Below, piece after piece: positions 10,172-19,601 of a DNA stretch of 64,000 nucleotides (positions are counted from its first letter, which is position 1; every line of letters begins with the position of its first letter). The position numbers were made by a program, and so were the translations under genes. A model generated the notes under the pieces. The model was not told the origin of the DNA, did no database searches, and saw only the letters and a program-made list of their open reading frames with translations. The stretch is from an uncultured Pelagibacteraceae bacterium (GTDB lineage: Bacteria; Pseudomonadota; Alphaproteobacteria; Pelagibacterales; Pelagibacteraceae), in assembly GCA_902523895.1 (NCBI GenBank), contig CABZAZ010000005.1, positions 1-64,000 of the forward strand, in the 5' to 3' direction.

Positions 10172-11362
10172 ATGAGTACAGAAGTAAATTTAGATAAATT
10201 ATACGAAAATTCTATTAAGATTTTATCTGATTTAATTGGATTTAAAACTATTTCAGGAGAAGATAACAATGATTTAATTGATTATTGTGAAAAATATCTC
10301 AATGACTTGGGTGCAACTTCATTCAAAACGTATGATGATGAAAAAAAAAGAGTAAATCTTTTTGCAACAATTAAAGCAAAAAAATCAAATGGAGTTAAAC
10401 CAATAATTTTATCTGGTCATACTGATACAGTCCCTGTTTCAAAGAGCTGGAGTACAGATCCTTTCAAAGCAACAATTAAAGAAGATAAACTTTATGGAAG
10501 AGGTTCCTGTGACATGAAAGGCTTTATTGCATGTACTTTAGCGTTTGCTCCAGTTTTTTCTAAAGTTGATCTAAATAGAGATATTCATTTTTCTTTTACT
10601 TTTGATGAGGAAACAGCATGCTTGGGGGCTCCAATATTAATTAAAGAACTTAAAAAAAGAAATATCCAAGATGGAATTTGTATTGTTGGTGAACCTACAA
10701 AAATGAAAATCATAGATGCACATAAAGGTTGTTATGAATATACTACTTATTTTGAGGGATTAGCTGGACATAGCTCAATGCCCCACAAAGGTGTTAGTGC
10801 CGTTGAATTTGCATCAAAATATGCAAATAAATTAATCGAGCTTAGGGAAGAATTAAAAAAAAGAGCTCCGAAGGACTCCATATTTGATCCTCCTTTTTCA
10901 ACATTGCAAGTTGGAGGAATATTTGGAGGTATAGCTCACAATGTAATAGCTGACAAATGTCGGGTCGAATGGGAAACAAGACCAGTAGTTAAAGAAGATG
11001 GTGTTTTTCTAAATCAAAAAATAGATGAATATGCAAATGAAGTTTTATTACCAGAGATGAGAAAAGTTTTTCCTAATTCAAAGATAACCAAGGAAATAAT
11101 AGGTGAAGTCACAGGTTTTGATCGTATAGATAATTCAGAGGCATGTGAATTAGTTTCAAGTTTGACCGGTGATAATTCTAGAGAAGTTGTATCCTTTGGA
11201 ACTGAAGCTGGATTGTTTCAAGAAATTGGTATCAGCACAGTTGTTTGCGGACCAGGCTCTATTGAACAAGCTCACAAAGTTGATGAGTTCATTGAACTTA
11301 ATGAACTTAAAAAATGTTTAAAATTTCTTGAAGGAATTAAGAAAAAATCTACTCTTAATTAA
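10172..11362 (+). CDS. argE: M20 family deacetylase (acetylornithine deacetylase-like)
   Basis: LSGHTDTVPV, YGRGSCDMKGFIA, TFDEETACLGA, GEPTKMKIIDAHKGCYEY, GPGSIEQAHKVDEFI. Confidence 0.88.
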   Translation: MSTEVNLDKLYENSIKILSDLIGFKTISGEDNNDLIDYCEKYLNDLGATSFKTYDDEKKRVNLFATIKAKKSNGVKPIILSGHTDTVPVSKSWSTDPFKATIKEDKLYGRGSCDMKGFIACTLAFAPVFSKVDLNRDIHFSFTFDEETACLGAPILIKELKKRNIQDGICIVGEPTKMKIIDAHKGCYEYTTYFEGLAGHSSMPHKGVSAVEFASKYANKLIELREELKKRAPKDSIFDPPFSTLQVGGIFGGIAHNVIADKCRVEWETRPVVKEDGVFLNQKIDEYANEVLLPEMRKVFPNSKITKEIIGEVTGFDRIDNSEACELVSSLTGDNSREVVSFGTEAGLFQEIGISTVVCGPGSIEQAHKVDEFIELNELKKCLKFLEGIKKKSTLN

Positions 11363-12792
11363 CTCCACCCACCTACAGATTTAACCTCTAGAAACTCTTC
11401 TAGACCATGTTCACCAGCTTCTCTACCAATCCCCGAATGTTTAAATCCACCAAAAGGCGCATCAACAGCAATACCAGCACCATTAACATCAACCATCCCT
11501 GATCTAAGTTTTCTAGCAACTCTCTTTACTTTTTCTTTATCTTTAGTTTGAATGTAGTTTGTTAATCCGTAGGGAGTATCGTTTGCAATTTCAATAGCTT
11601 CTTCCTCCGTTTCAAAAGGCATTACAGATAAAACTGGACCAAATATTTCTGTTCTTGCTATTTCCATTTTGTTATTAACATCAACAAATACAGTAGGCTT
11701 TACAAAATAACCTTTTTCTAATCCATCTGGTTTGCCTGGGCCTCCAGCTACTAATTTAGCCCCCTCATCAATACCCTTCTTGATTAAAGTTTGTATCTTG
11801 TTGTATTGAGTTTCAGAAATAACCGGGCCTATATGCTCTCCCTCTTTTTTTGGATCACCAACCTCGAAATTTTCTGTATACTTCTTTAATCTTTCCACAG
11901 CTTCATTATACATTGATTTTTCAACTAGCATTCTTGTGGGTGCATTACATGACTGGCCTGAGTTTCTGAAACATCTCAAAGCACCTCTTTCTATTGCATC
12001 TGGATCAGCATCTTTAAATATTATATTTGCACCTTTACCACCAAGTTCTAAACTTACTCTTTTAAAATCTTTCGCAGCATTTTGGGAAATTAATGCTCCT
12101 GCTCTAGTTGATCCAGTAAATGAAATCATATTAACGTCAGGATGACTTGTTAATGCATCGCCAGTTGTTGCTCCATCACCATTAACTAGATTAAACACAC
12201 CTGCTGGAATTTTAGACTCATCAATAAGCTCAGCTAATATCATTGAAGATAACGGAGCTAGTTCAGATGGTTTTAAAACCATAGTGCAGCCAGACGCTAT
12301 TGCAGGCATTACTTTTAAACAAACCTGATTCATTGGCCAATTCCAAGGTGTGATTAATGCACATACGCCTTTTGGTTCATAAATAAGTCTTTGGTTAGGC
12401 GCATGTTCTCCTAATGGTTTTTCAAATTCAAAATTTTTTAAATATCTTATAAATGATTTTAAATGTGCAGCACCTGTGCCAGCTTGCAGTTTTGTTGCAA
12501 AATCTTTTGGTGCTCCCATCTCTATCGTAATTGCATTTGCGATGTCAGCCCATCTTTTCTTATAATTTTCGTAAAGTTTTTCTAATAATTTTATTCTCTC
12601 CTCTTTTGATGAAAACGCCCACGAATTGTAAGCTTTTTTGGCAGCATTCACGGCATCGTTTACATCATCTTTGTTGCCTAGTGTTATAACTGCACAATTT
12701 TCTTCTGTTGCAGGATCAATTACCTTGATTTCTTCTTTACTTTTTGGTGTTACCCATTTGCCGTTGATATAAAAATTTTTTTTATTTTCCAT
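11359..12792 (-). CDS. Aldehyde dehydrogenase family protein
   Basis: ITPWNWPMNQ, FTGSTRAGALI, LELGGKGANIIF, NSGQSCNAPTRM, EIFGPVLSV. Confidence 0.95.
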   Translation of the reverse strand: MENKKNFYINGKWVTPKSKEEIKVIDPATEENCAVITLGNKDDVNDAVNAAKKAYNSWAFSSKEERIKLLEKLYENYKKRWADIANAITIEMGAPKDFATKLQAGTGAAHLKSFIRYLKNFEFEKPLGEHAPNQRLIYEPKGVCALITPWNWPMNQVCLKVMPAIASGCTMVLKPSELAPLSSMILAELIDESKIPAGVFNLVNGDGATTGDALTSHPDVNMISFTGSTRAGALISQNAAKDFKRVSLELGGKGANIIFKDADPDAIERGALRCFRNSGQSCNAPTRMLVEKSMYNEAVERLKKYTENFEVGDPKKEGEHIGPVISETQYNKIQTLIKKGIDEGAKLVAGGPGKPDGLEKGYFVKPTVFVDVNNKMEIARTEIFGPVLSVMPFETEEEAIEIANDTPYGLTNYIQTKDKEKVKRVARKLRSGMVDVNGAGIAVDAPFGGFKHSGIGREAGEHGLEEFLEVKSVGGWS

Positions 12793-12812
12793 TGAAGATT
12801 CCTAACCTTTCT

Positions 12813-13799
12813 TTACTTTTTTGCAAATAGATTTGTTAACTCATAAACTATAGTAGCAGCTGCAAGTGATGTTACCTCAGCATGATCATAAGCAGGTGAC
12901 ACCTCAACAACATCTGCAGAGATTAAATTCATACCAGACAAGCCTCTAATAACATTAACCATTTCTCTAGTGGTCATACCAGCTATTTCTGGTGTACCAG
13001 TGCCAGGTGCAAAAGCAGGATCTAAAACATCAATATCAATTGATAAATACAATGGATTATCTCCTACTCTTTTTTTTATTCTTTCAGCGATTTTATCAGT
13101 GCCTTCAATTTGAAACTCATCACAATGAATTATCTTAAATCCAAAACTTTCATCATTTTTAAGATCTTCTCTGCTATACAATGGACCTCTAATACCAACA
13201 TGCATTGAAGCATCATCCATGAATAAATTTTCTTCACGTGCTCTTCTAAAAGGTGTTCCATGTGTATAAGGCGCACCAAAATAAGTATCCCAAGTATCAA
13301 GATGAGCATCAAAATGTACTAAAGCAACAGGACCATTGTTAATTTTATTTACTGCTTTTAATAGAGGAAACGCAATTGTATGATCTCCACCTAAACTAAT
13401 TATACCACCAGTTTTTTTAAGAAGATCCAAGGCTCCTTCCTCAATTTGCTTAATTGCTTCATCTATATTAAATGGATTACAAGTAATATCACCTGCATCA
13501 GCAACTTGTTGAACTTTAAAGGGCTCAACATCATAATTTGGATGATAATTTGTTCTTAAATGTCTTGAAGCTTGTCTAATGCTTTGAGGACCAAATCTTG
13601 CTCCAGGTCTATAACTTGTGCCTGCATCAAATGGTATCCCGACTATTGCAACATCACAGTACTCAACATCTCTTAATTCTGGTAGTCTAGCAAAAGTTGA
13701 TGGGCCAGCAAATCTTGGAACCTTTGTACCACTTACTGGTTGAATGGGTTCTTTGGTTCTTTTTTTTTTCATCACAAAAACTCTATCACATTCTAACAA
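12813..13799 (-). CDS. speB: Agmatinase / ureohydrolase
   Basis: GIPFDAGTSYRPGARFGPQSIR, GGDHTIAFPLL, VHFDAHLDTWD, SIDIDVLDPAFAPGTGTPE; true start may be ATG at 13772. Confidence 0.92.
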   Translation of the reverse strand: MLECDRVFVMKKKRTKEPIQPVSGTKVPRFAGPSTFARLPELRDVEYCDVAIVGIPFDAGTSYRPGARFGPQSIRQASRHLRTNYHPNYDVEPFKVQQVADAGDITCNPFNIDEAIKQIEEGALDLLKKTGGIISLGGDHTIAFPLLKAVNKINNGPVALVHFDAHLDTWDTYFGAPYTHGTPFRRAREENLFMDDASMHVGIRGPLYSREDLKNDESFGFKIIHCDEFQIEGTDKIAERIKKRVGDNPLYLSIDIDVLDPAFAPGTGTPEIAGMTTREMVNVIRGLSGMNLISADVVEVSPAYDHAEVTSLAAATIVYELTNLFAKK

Positions 13800-13826
13800 A
13801 TTGGAATATCTTCAATAATACTAATT

Positions 13827-14549
13827 ATGAAATTATTAAAGCTCATTTTGTTGTATTTATTTTTAATTTCTCCAACCCAAGCAGATACAATTTACGAATT
13901 AATAAAGATTCCAAACCTGGAGATTTATAATCTTAAAACTGAAAACAAATTAAGATACTTGAACGCTAAACAAGCATTTACAATAGGTATAGATAATAAT
14001 ATCAGTTGTTTTAAATCATCAAAGCAAGACTTGGATAAAAAATATAAGATTATTGAAAAAAATCTTAATAGATATTCTCAAAACTTTTTAAAAAAAATAA
14101 ATCTAAAATACATTGTTATGTGTGAAGACTTATCAATCTCCGGTATCAATACTGCTGGGATACCTGATAATGTAATGAAAACTTTAATTATAGATATAAA
14201 ATTTAACGATAGATATTTTGAAAGAGTATTACATCACGAAGTGTTTCACATAATAAATGATAGTTTCAAAGATATATTTAATGAGCAAATTTGGTCTAGT
14301 TTTAATCCTAAAGAGTTCAATTATGCAGAATGCTCGACGTGTACTAAAAAAATAGGATTAGAAACATTTTCTAAAACAACTGGTTTTATTACTGAATACT
14401 CACAATCCACTGCATCTGAGGATATGGCTGAAGTATTTTCTCATTTAATGTATGGAAATTTACCTGAAACGGTTGATCCAATTCTTCAAAAAAAAATTGA
14501 ATTCATCAAAAAAGGGCTCCTAAAAATTGATGAAAATTTTATTTTATGA
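13827..14549 (+). CDS. Secreted putative zinc metallopeptidase-like protein (HExxH)
   Basis: Signal-like N-terminus; VLHHEVFHIIND has HEVFH motif; downstream SEDMAEVFSHLM could supply the third ligand. Confidence 0.5.
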   Translation: MKLLKLILLYLFLISPTQADTIYELIKIPNLEIYNLKTENKLRYLNAKQAFTIGIDNNISCFKSSKQDLDKKYKIIEKNLNRYSQNFLKKINLKYIVMCEDLSISGINTAGIPDNVMKTLIIDIKFNDRYFERVLHHEVFHIINDSFKDIFNEQIWSSFNPKEFNYAECSTCTKKIGLETFSKTTGFITEYSQSTASEDMAEVFSHLMYGNLPETVDPILQKKIEFIKKGLLKIDENFIL

Positions 14550-15190
14550 TTGAAAAGATAAAAGCATCTAAATCTGAAAAAATAATATTTATATTTGTTA
14601 TAATTTTAGGTTTATTTTCAATTATCTCTTTTGTTTTGCTAAAAGATAAATGTTTATTTGTTAAGAATTATGACCCAAATAAAATTAATTTTGAAAATCC
14701 AAATAACATAGCAATTCTAAATGTTGAATGTGGAAATGTGATTATAGAATTATATCCAGAAATATCTCCAAATGGAGTAGAAAGATTTAAAACATTAATT
14801 AAATCTAATGCCTATGATGATGTAGCATTTCATAGAGTAATTAAAGATAAGCTTGTACAAGCTGGTGATGTAGAATTTGGAAAAAAAGGAAACATTGATT
14901 ATGGAAAAATTGGAACTGGAAAATCTGGTTTAGGTACAATCAAATCTGAAGTTGATAAGGATTTTAACTACACCAAAGGAAGTGTAGGATTAGCTCGATC
15001 TTTAAAATATGATACTGAAGATAGTCAGTTTTTTATAATTCTTCAGGATGAACCTTTGTATGAAGGAGAATACACACCCATTGGAAAAGTAATATTTGGC
15101 TTAGAAGCTTTAGAAAAAATTAAATACTTAAATAAATCTGAATATGTTTTAAGGCCTGACTTTATAAATACTCTTAGATTATTTAATTAA
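14546..15190 (+). CDS. Membrane-anchored cyclophilin-type peptidyl-prolyl cis-trans isomerase
   Basis: GNVIIELYPEISPNGVERFKTL...YDDVAFHRVIKDKLVQAGD...SQFFIILQDEPLYEGEYTPIGKVIFG. Confidence 0.92.
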   Translation: MIEKIKASKSEKIIFIFVIILGLFSIISFVLLKDKCLFVKNYDPNKINFENPNNIAILNVECGNVIIELYPEISPNGVERFKTLIKSNAYDDVAFHRVIKDKLVQAGDVEFGKKGNIDYGKIGTGKSGLGTIKSEVDKDFNYTKGSVGLARSLKYDTEDSQFFIILQDEPLYEGEYTPIGKVIFGLEALEKIKYLNKSEYVLRPDFINTLRLFN

Positions 15191-17405
15191 CCAAAGGTTT
15201 ACCAGTAGCAAGAGTATGTTTAATTCTATCTTGAGTTTGTTTAGTTTCGATTAATCTCATAAAAGCATCAAGTTCCAATTTAAACAAATCATCCTCTGTA
15301 AGAGTTTTATCTTTGGTAGTTTCACCACCGCTTAAAACGTGAGCTAATTCTTTTGCTACAGTCAAACCATGATCCAATATAACTTTATCATTGTAAAGTT
15401 TTTCTAAAATTTTGTTCATCTCATCAATAACTGCTTTACCAGGTAAATTAAATGTAAGCTCATTTGGTGCTTTAAAGTCCTTGTTTTCATTCAAGATTTT
15501 TTTCGATACTTCAAGTAAACTATTTCTATTCATAATTCTTTTATTTTCAGGTAGTAAGTATTTCAAAGGTTCTGCCTCGACTGGAGACGTAGCTGTTCTA
15601 CCATAGCCAATTATATCAAATACTTTCAGGGGTGCATATTTTGGATCTTTCTTAGCCTCTTCAGTATTTAACCATCTAGCCAGCATTTCTTTACATCCAC
15701 CTCCAGCTGGAATTAATCCAACAATAGTCTCTACTAATCCGATTACAATATTTGTGTGTGAAGCTACAAAATTACTTTGTACTAAAACTTCAAAACCTCC
15801 ACCCAAAGTTAAACCTGATGGAGCAGATATAACTGGGTATTTAGAGTACTTAAGATGTTTGCAAGTTTCTTGAAAATATTTAATAAATTTTTCTATCGAT
15901 TTAAAATCATTTTTATTAGCAAATTCCATTGTATAAGTCAGATTAACACCAGCAGAAAATTGCATGCTTTCATTAATTATTATTAAAGGTTTATCAGTTG
16001 CTTTCTTAAGAGCATCCATTGAATCATAATCGAGCGCATTAGCTTTAGTCGTAAACTCAACAATATTAAAATCATTAAATCTATAAATTGAAGCTGAGCT
16101 GTTACCATCAACACTTGAAGCAGTTTTCTTTATCTTACCTAGAGTTTCAATTGATGTGTACTTTTGCCTTTCACCATAAAAATTTTCATCTTTAGAATTC
16201 GACAAATTTTCTAAAAAGTTATTAGCTTTATATTCATCAACTTTATCGAAGAAATTTTTAACACCAATTTCTTCTAACATCTCAAAAGGTCCTTTCGCCC
16301 AGTTAAATCCAAGTCTCATTGCCTCGTCTATGTCATTAAATTCTTTGGTAATCCCAGGTACTAGAGATGAAGCATATTTTATTATCTTGGATAGTACTGA
16401 CCAAGCATAGTCTCCATACTTATCTTTTCTATTTATTAGAGCCTTTAAATCTACTTTATCAGACTTAATATCTATTTTTTGACTTGTTGAATACTCACCA
16501 GTTTCAAGATTAATAGCTTCCATAATTTTTCCACTATCTGTCTTCTTCATTCTGTAGAAACCACCTTTGCCTTTTCTGCCGGTATATCCAGTTTCGATTA
16601 ATTTTTTAACTAAAGGAATTTCTTTAGCAACCTCATGGAACTCATCAGATTTTGGAAGTTCTTTGATAAAACTTTTTAAAACATCTGCCATTAAATCTAT
16701 TCCAATCAAATCATATAATCCAAAAACACCTGTTTTAGGTATACCCATAGGTCTTCCAAAGATTGCATCTGCTTCCTCCACAGAAAGTTTCATCTTAAAT
16801 GCTTCAGTCATTGCAATTTGCATTGCATACACACCTACCCTATTTCCTAAAAAACCAGGGGTATCATTACAAACAATTGCTCCTTTACCTAACTCAACTT
16901 CACAAAATTCTTTTAATTGATTGATTTTATTTAGATCATTGTCTTCATTCTTAACTATTTCTAAAAGACCCATGTATCTAACAGGATTAAAAAAATGAGT
17001 GATGCAAAAATCTTTTTTTTGATCTTTATTTAAATTTTGAGATAAAACTTTGATTGGGATTGAAGAAGTATTTGAGGAAACTATTGCTCCATCTTTCCTA
17101 CTTTTAAAAATTTTATCATAAATTTGATGTTTAATATCAATTCTCTCAACCACTGCCTCGACAATCCAATCAGCATTTTTGACCACATCAAAATCATCAG
17201 ATATATTCCCAACTTTAATATTATCAATTTTGGTTTTATCAATTAATAAAGGTGGTCTTGATTTGTGAATTCGTTCTCTAGCATTTTGACTTATTTCAGT
17301 TTTTAAATCTAAAAGTGTGACAGGGATATTGGCATTACATAGATGAGCGGCTATACCACTACCCATTGTACCTGATCCAATAACTACTACATTCTTAATT
17401 TTCAT
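15183..17405 (-). CDS. Bifunctional 3-hydroxyacyl-CoA dehydrogenase (N-term) / enoyl-CoA hydratase (C-term), FadN-like
   Basis: VVVIGSGTMGSGIAAHLCNANIPVTLLD; ITHFFNPVRYMGLLEIV; VISAPSGLTLGGGFEVLVQS; LVETIVGLIPAGGGCKEML. Confidence 0.9.
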   Translation of the reverse strand: MKIKNVVVIGSGTMGSGIAAHLCNANIPVTLLDLKTEISQNARERIHKSRPPLLIDKTKIDNIKVGNISDDFDVVKNADWIVEAVVERIDIKHQIYDKIFKSRKDGAIVSSNTSSIPIKVLSQNLNKDQKKDFCITHFFNPVRYMGLLEIVKNEDNDLNKINQLKEFCEVELGKGAIVCNDTPGFLGNRVGVYAMQIAMTEAFKMKLSVEEADAIFGRPMGIPKTGVFGLYDLIGIDLMADVLKSFIKELPKSDEFHEVAKEIPLVKKLIETGYTGRKGKGGFYRMKKTDSGKIMEAINLETGEYSTSQKIDIKSDKVDLKALINRKDKYGDYAWSVLSKIIKYASSLVPGITKEFNDIDEAMRLGFNWAKGPFEMLEEIGVKNFFDKVDEYKANNFLENLSNSKDENFYGERQKYTSIETLGKIKKTASSVDGNSSASIYRFNDFNIVEFTTKANALDYDSMDALKKATDKPLIIINESMQFSAGVNLTYTMEFANKNDFKSIEKFIKYFQETCKHLKYSKYPVISAPSGLTLGGGFEVLVQSNFVASHTNIVIGLVETIVGLIPAGGGCKEMLARWLNTEEAKKDPKYAPLKVFDIIGYGRTATSPVEAEPLKYLLPENKRIMNRNSLLEVSKKILNENKDFKAPNELTFNLPGKAVIDEMNKILEKLYNDKVILDHGLTVAKELAHVLSGGETTKDKTLTEDDLFKLELDAFMRLIETKQTQDRIKHTLATGKPLVN

Positions 17406-17417
17406 TTGATTATTTTA

Positions 17418-18272
17418 CTATCGATTAATCCCTCTAAGCCTCTCTGATCGTCTTCTTAAAAGCTCAGCGGTTACTAGTATTAATGTTGATAGTATAATTA
17501 AACAAGTCGCAACTGCTAGAATTGTTGGACTTAATTGTTCTCTTAAACCTGTCCACATTTGAATTGGAATAGTTGTATTTTCTAATCCTGCTAAAAATAA
17601 AACAACAACAACTTCATCAAATGAAGTCACAAAAGCAAATAATCCACCTGAAATAACTCCTGGTAATATTAGTGGCAACGTAATTTTCATAAAAGTATTT
17701 ACTGGATCACTACCTAAACTTGCAGCAGCTCTAGTTACACTGTGATCAAATCCTGAGAGTGTAGCAGTAACCGTGATAACAACAAAAGGTGTTCCTAAAA
17801 TAATATGGGCAAGAACAATACCTGTATGGGTTGCTGCCAAACCAGCTTTTGCCATAAAGAAAAATATTGCAACACCTGAAATAATTAAAGGTACGATCAT
17901 TGGAGAAATTAAAACAGCCATTATCAAACCTTTGTAAGGCATGTGCCTACTACTTAAACCTAGAGCGGCAACTGTTCCTAGTATTACTGAACCTATTGTT
18001 GCAAAAATTGCGATAATAAAACTATTCTTAGCAGCTAATCCCCAAGGATTTTTAGTCCCATAGATCATGTCTTTATACCATCTTAAAGAAAATGCATCAG
18101 GGTCAAGGCTTTTCATCCCATCAGAGAAACTTAAAAATTCCTCCGCGTTAAAAGATAATGGAAAGATCACAAATAAAGGAGCAATTAGAAAAAAGAAAAC
18201 AGCGGCACAAATTGTTAGGTAAATATAATGCCAAATTCTATAATGTGGTTCAGTATATTTTGGTAATGCCAT
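17418..18272 (-). CDS. potC: ABC transporter permease, spermidine/putrescine (PotC) type
   Basis: Six-TM permease with EAA-like RAAASLGSDPVNTFMKITLPLILPGVISG. Confidence 0.88.
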   Translation of the reverse strand: MALPKYTEPHYRIWHYIYLTICAAVFFFLIAPLFVIFPLSFNAEEFLSFSDGMKSLDPDAFSLRWYKDMIYGTKNPWGLAAKNSFIIAIFATIGSVILGTVAALGLSSRHMPYKGLIMAVLISPMIVPLIISGVAIFFFMAKAGLAATHTGIVLAHIILGTPFVVITVTATLSGFDHSVTRAAASLGSDPVNTFMKITLPLILPGVISGGLFAFVTSFDEVVVVLFLAGLENTTIPIQMWTGLREQLSPTILAVATCLIILSTLILVTAELLRRRSERLRGINR

Positions 18273-18277
18273 CCTAA

Positions 18278-19531
18278 TTATCCTAATTTAATATTATCTA
18301 TTCCAACTATTTTGTTATAAAGCCAATAAATCACCAACACTCCACTTAACAACATTAATCCCATTGCAGATGCAAAACTCCAGTCTAGGGTACTTTTCAT
18401 ATGAAAGGCGATCTGGTTACTGATTAAAGTCCCAGATGCACCACCAACTAAGGCTGGAGTAATGTAATAACCAATCGCCAAAATGAACACTAATAAGCAA
18501 CCTGCACCAATTCCAGGAATTGTTAGTGGGAAATAAACTTTCCAAAATGCTACAAACGGTGTACCGCCTAACGATTTTCCAGCTCTCATTAAGCTTGGTG
18601 AGATAGTTTTCATTACACTGTATAGCGGAAGCACCATAAATGGCAGCAAAATTTGTGTCATTGCCACATAACTTCCTGTCTTGTTGTACATCATCTCAGG
18701 CCTATTATCGTCAGCTACTAATCCTATTCCAACAAAGAAATCATTTACGATACCTTGTTGTTGTAACAAAATCATCCAGCTGGCAGTTCTTACAAGTAAT
18801 GAAGTCCAGAACGGCAACAGTACGCAGATCATTAATAAGTTACTATATTTCATTGGCAGAGTAGCTAACAAATGAGCTATTGGATAAGCCATCAAAAAAC
18901 AAAAGACCGTCACAAAGAATGCAATCTCCAGAGTTCTTAACCATAATACTCTGTGAATTCTCCTATCTTCTTCAACGCTTACTATTTTCCCTTCCTCATT
19001 TACATACATATCCATTCCTTTTAAATATTTTTGACCTGTAAATTCAGGGGCTCTTCTTTGGATTGCTCTCCAGTACTCAACATCAGCCCATCTTTTGTGT
19101 ACTGCCATTATTTGTTCTTTATAGTTTCCCTCTTCAAATTTTTTAGATGCTCTTCTTAATTTTTTAATAATACTTTTAAATCCATTTTTAGTGTAATTTA
19201 ATTGAGTAGATAGTTTACCTTCTCGTTTATCTTCAACTAGTTTTATAAAGTCCTCATGAAATGCTGCAAAAACTTCCTCATCTGGCAACTCTTGACCATC
19301 CCAGTTTTCCATTGCTTTAAATGTTTTGGGTAACATTTGTGTTACCATTTTATCATCAATACTTCTGAACAACATGTCACCTATTGGAAAAACATAAGTG
19401 ATAATTAAAAAAAATAATAAAGGAGCAACGAGCAAGAAAGCTTTGATCTTATTCTTTTTTTCCGCTTTTTTTAGACTAACCTCTAAGGGTATTCCGTCTG
19501 TAGTTAAGATTTTTTTTGTTTCTGAGCTCAT
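18278..19531 (-). CDS. potB: ABC transporter permease, PotB type, with a large insertion after TM1
   Basis: EAA-like RAGKSLGGTPFVAFWKVYFPLTIPGIGAG; ~140 hydrophilic residues between TM1 and TM2. Confidence 0.87.
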   Translation of the reverse strand: MSSETKKILTTDGIPLEVSLKKAEKKNKIKAFLLVAPLLFFLIITYVFPIGDMLFRSIDDKMVTQMLPKTFKAMENWDGQELPDEEVFAAFHEDFIKLVEDKREGKLSTQLNYTKNGFKSIIKKLRRASKKFEEGNYKEQIMAVHKRWADVEYWRAIQRRAPEFTGQKYLKGMDMYVNEEGKIVSVEEDRRIHRVLWLRTLEIAFFVTVFCFLMAYPIAHLLATLPMKYSNLLMICVLLPFWTSLLVRTASWMILLQQQGIVNDFFVGIGLVADDNRPEMMYNKTGSYVAMTQILLPFMVLPLYSVMKTISPSLMRAGKSLGGTPFVAFWKVYFPLTIPGIGAGCLLVFILAIGYYITPALVGGASGTLISNQIAFHMKSTLDWSFASAMGLMLLSGVLVIYWLYNKIVGIDNIKLG

Positions 19532-19538
19532 AAATAAA

Positions 19539-19564
19539 AAGGGCGGTTATAAATAACCGCCCTT
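19539..19564 (-). terminator. Hairpin between potD and potB (attenuator/terminator-like)
   Basis: AAGGGCGGTTAT-AA-ATAACCGCCCTT: 12-bp perfect stem, 2-nt loop as written; on the minus strand it is followed by TTTATTT then the potB ATG. Confidence 0.8.
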
Positions 19565-19601
19565 AAATTATAATATATAATTTAGTTCTTTAAAACTTAA
19601 A

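Noticed and set aside
13130-13312. 60-aa minus-strand ORF inside speB in another frame
   Set aside because: Overlapping out-of-frame ORF in a conserved gene with low-complexity translation.
16567-16920. 117-aa plus-strand ORF opposite the 3-hydroxyacyl-CoA dehydrogenase gene
   Set aside because: Antisense shadow ORF, no start context or domain.
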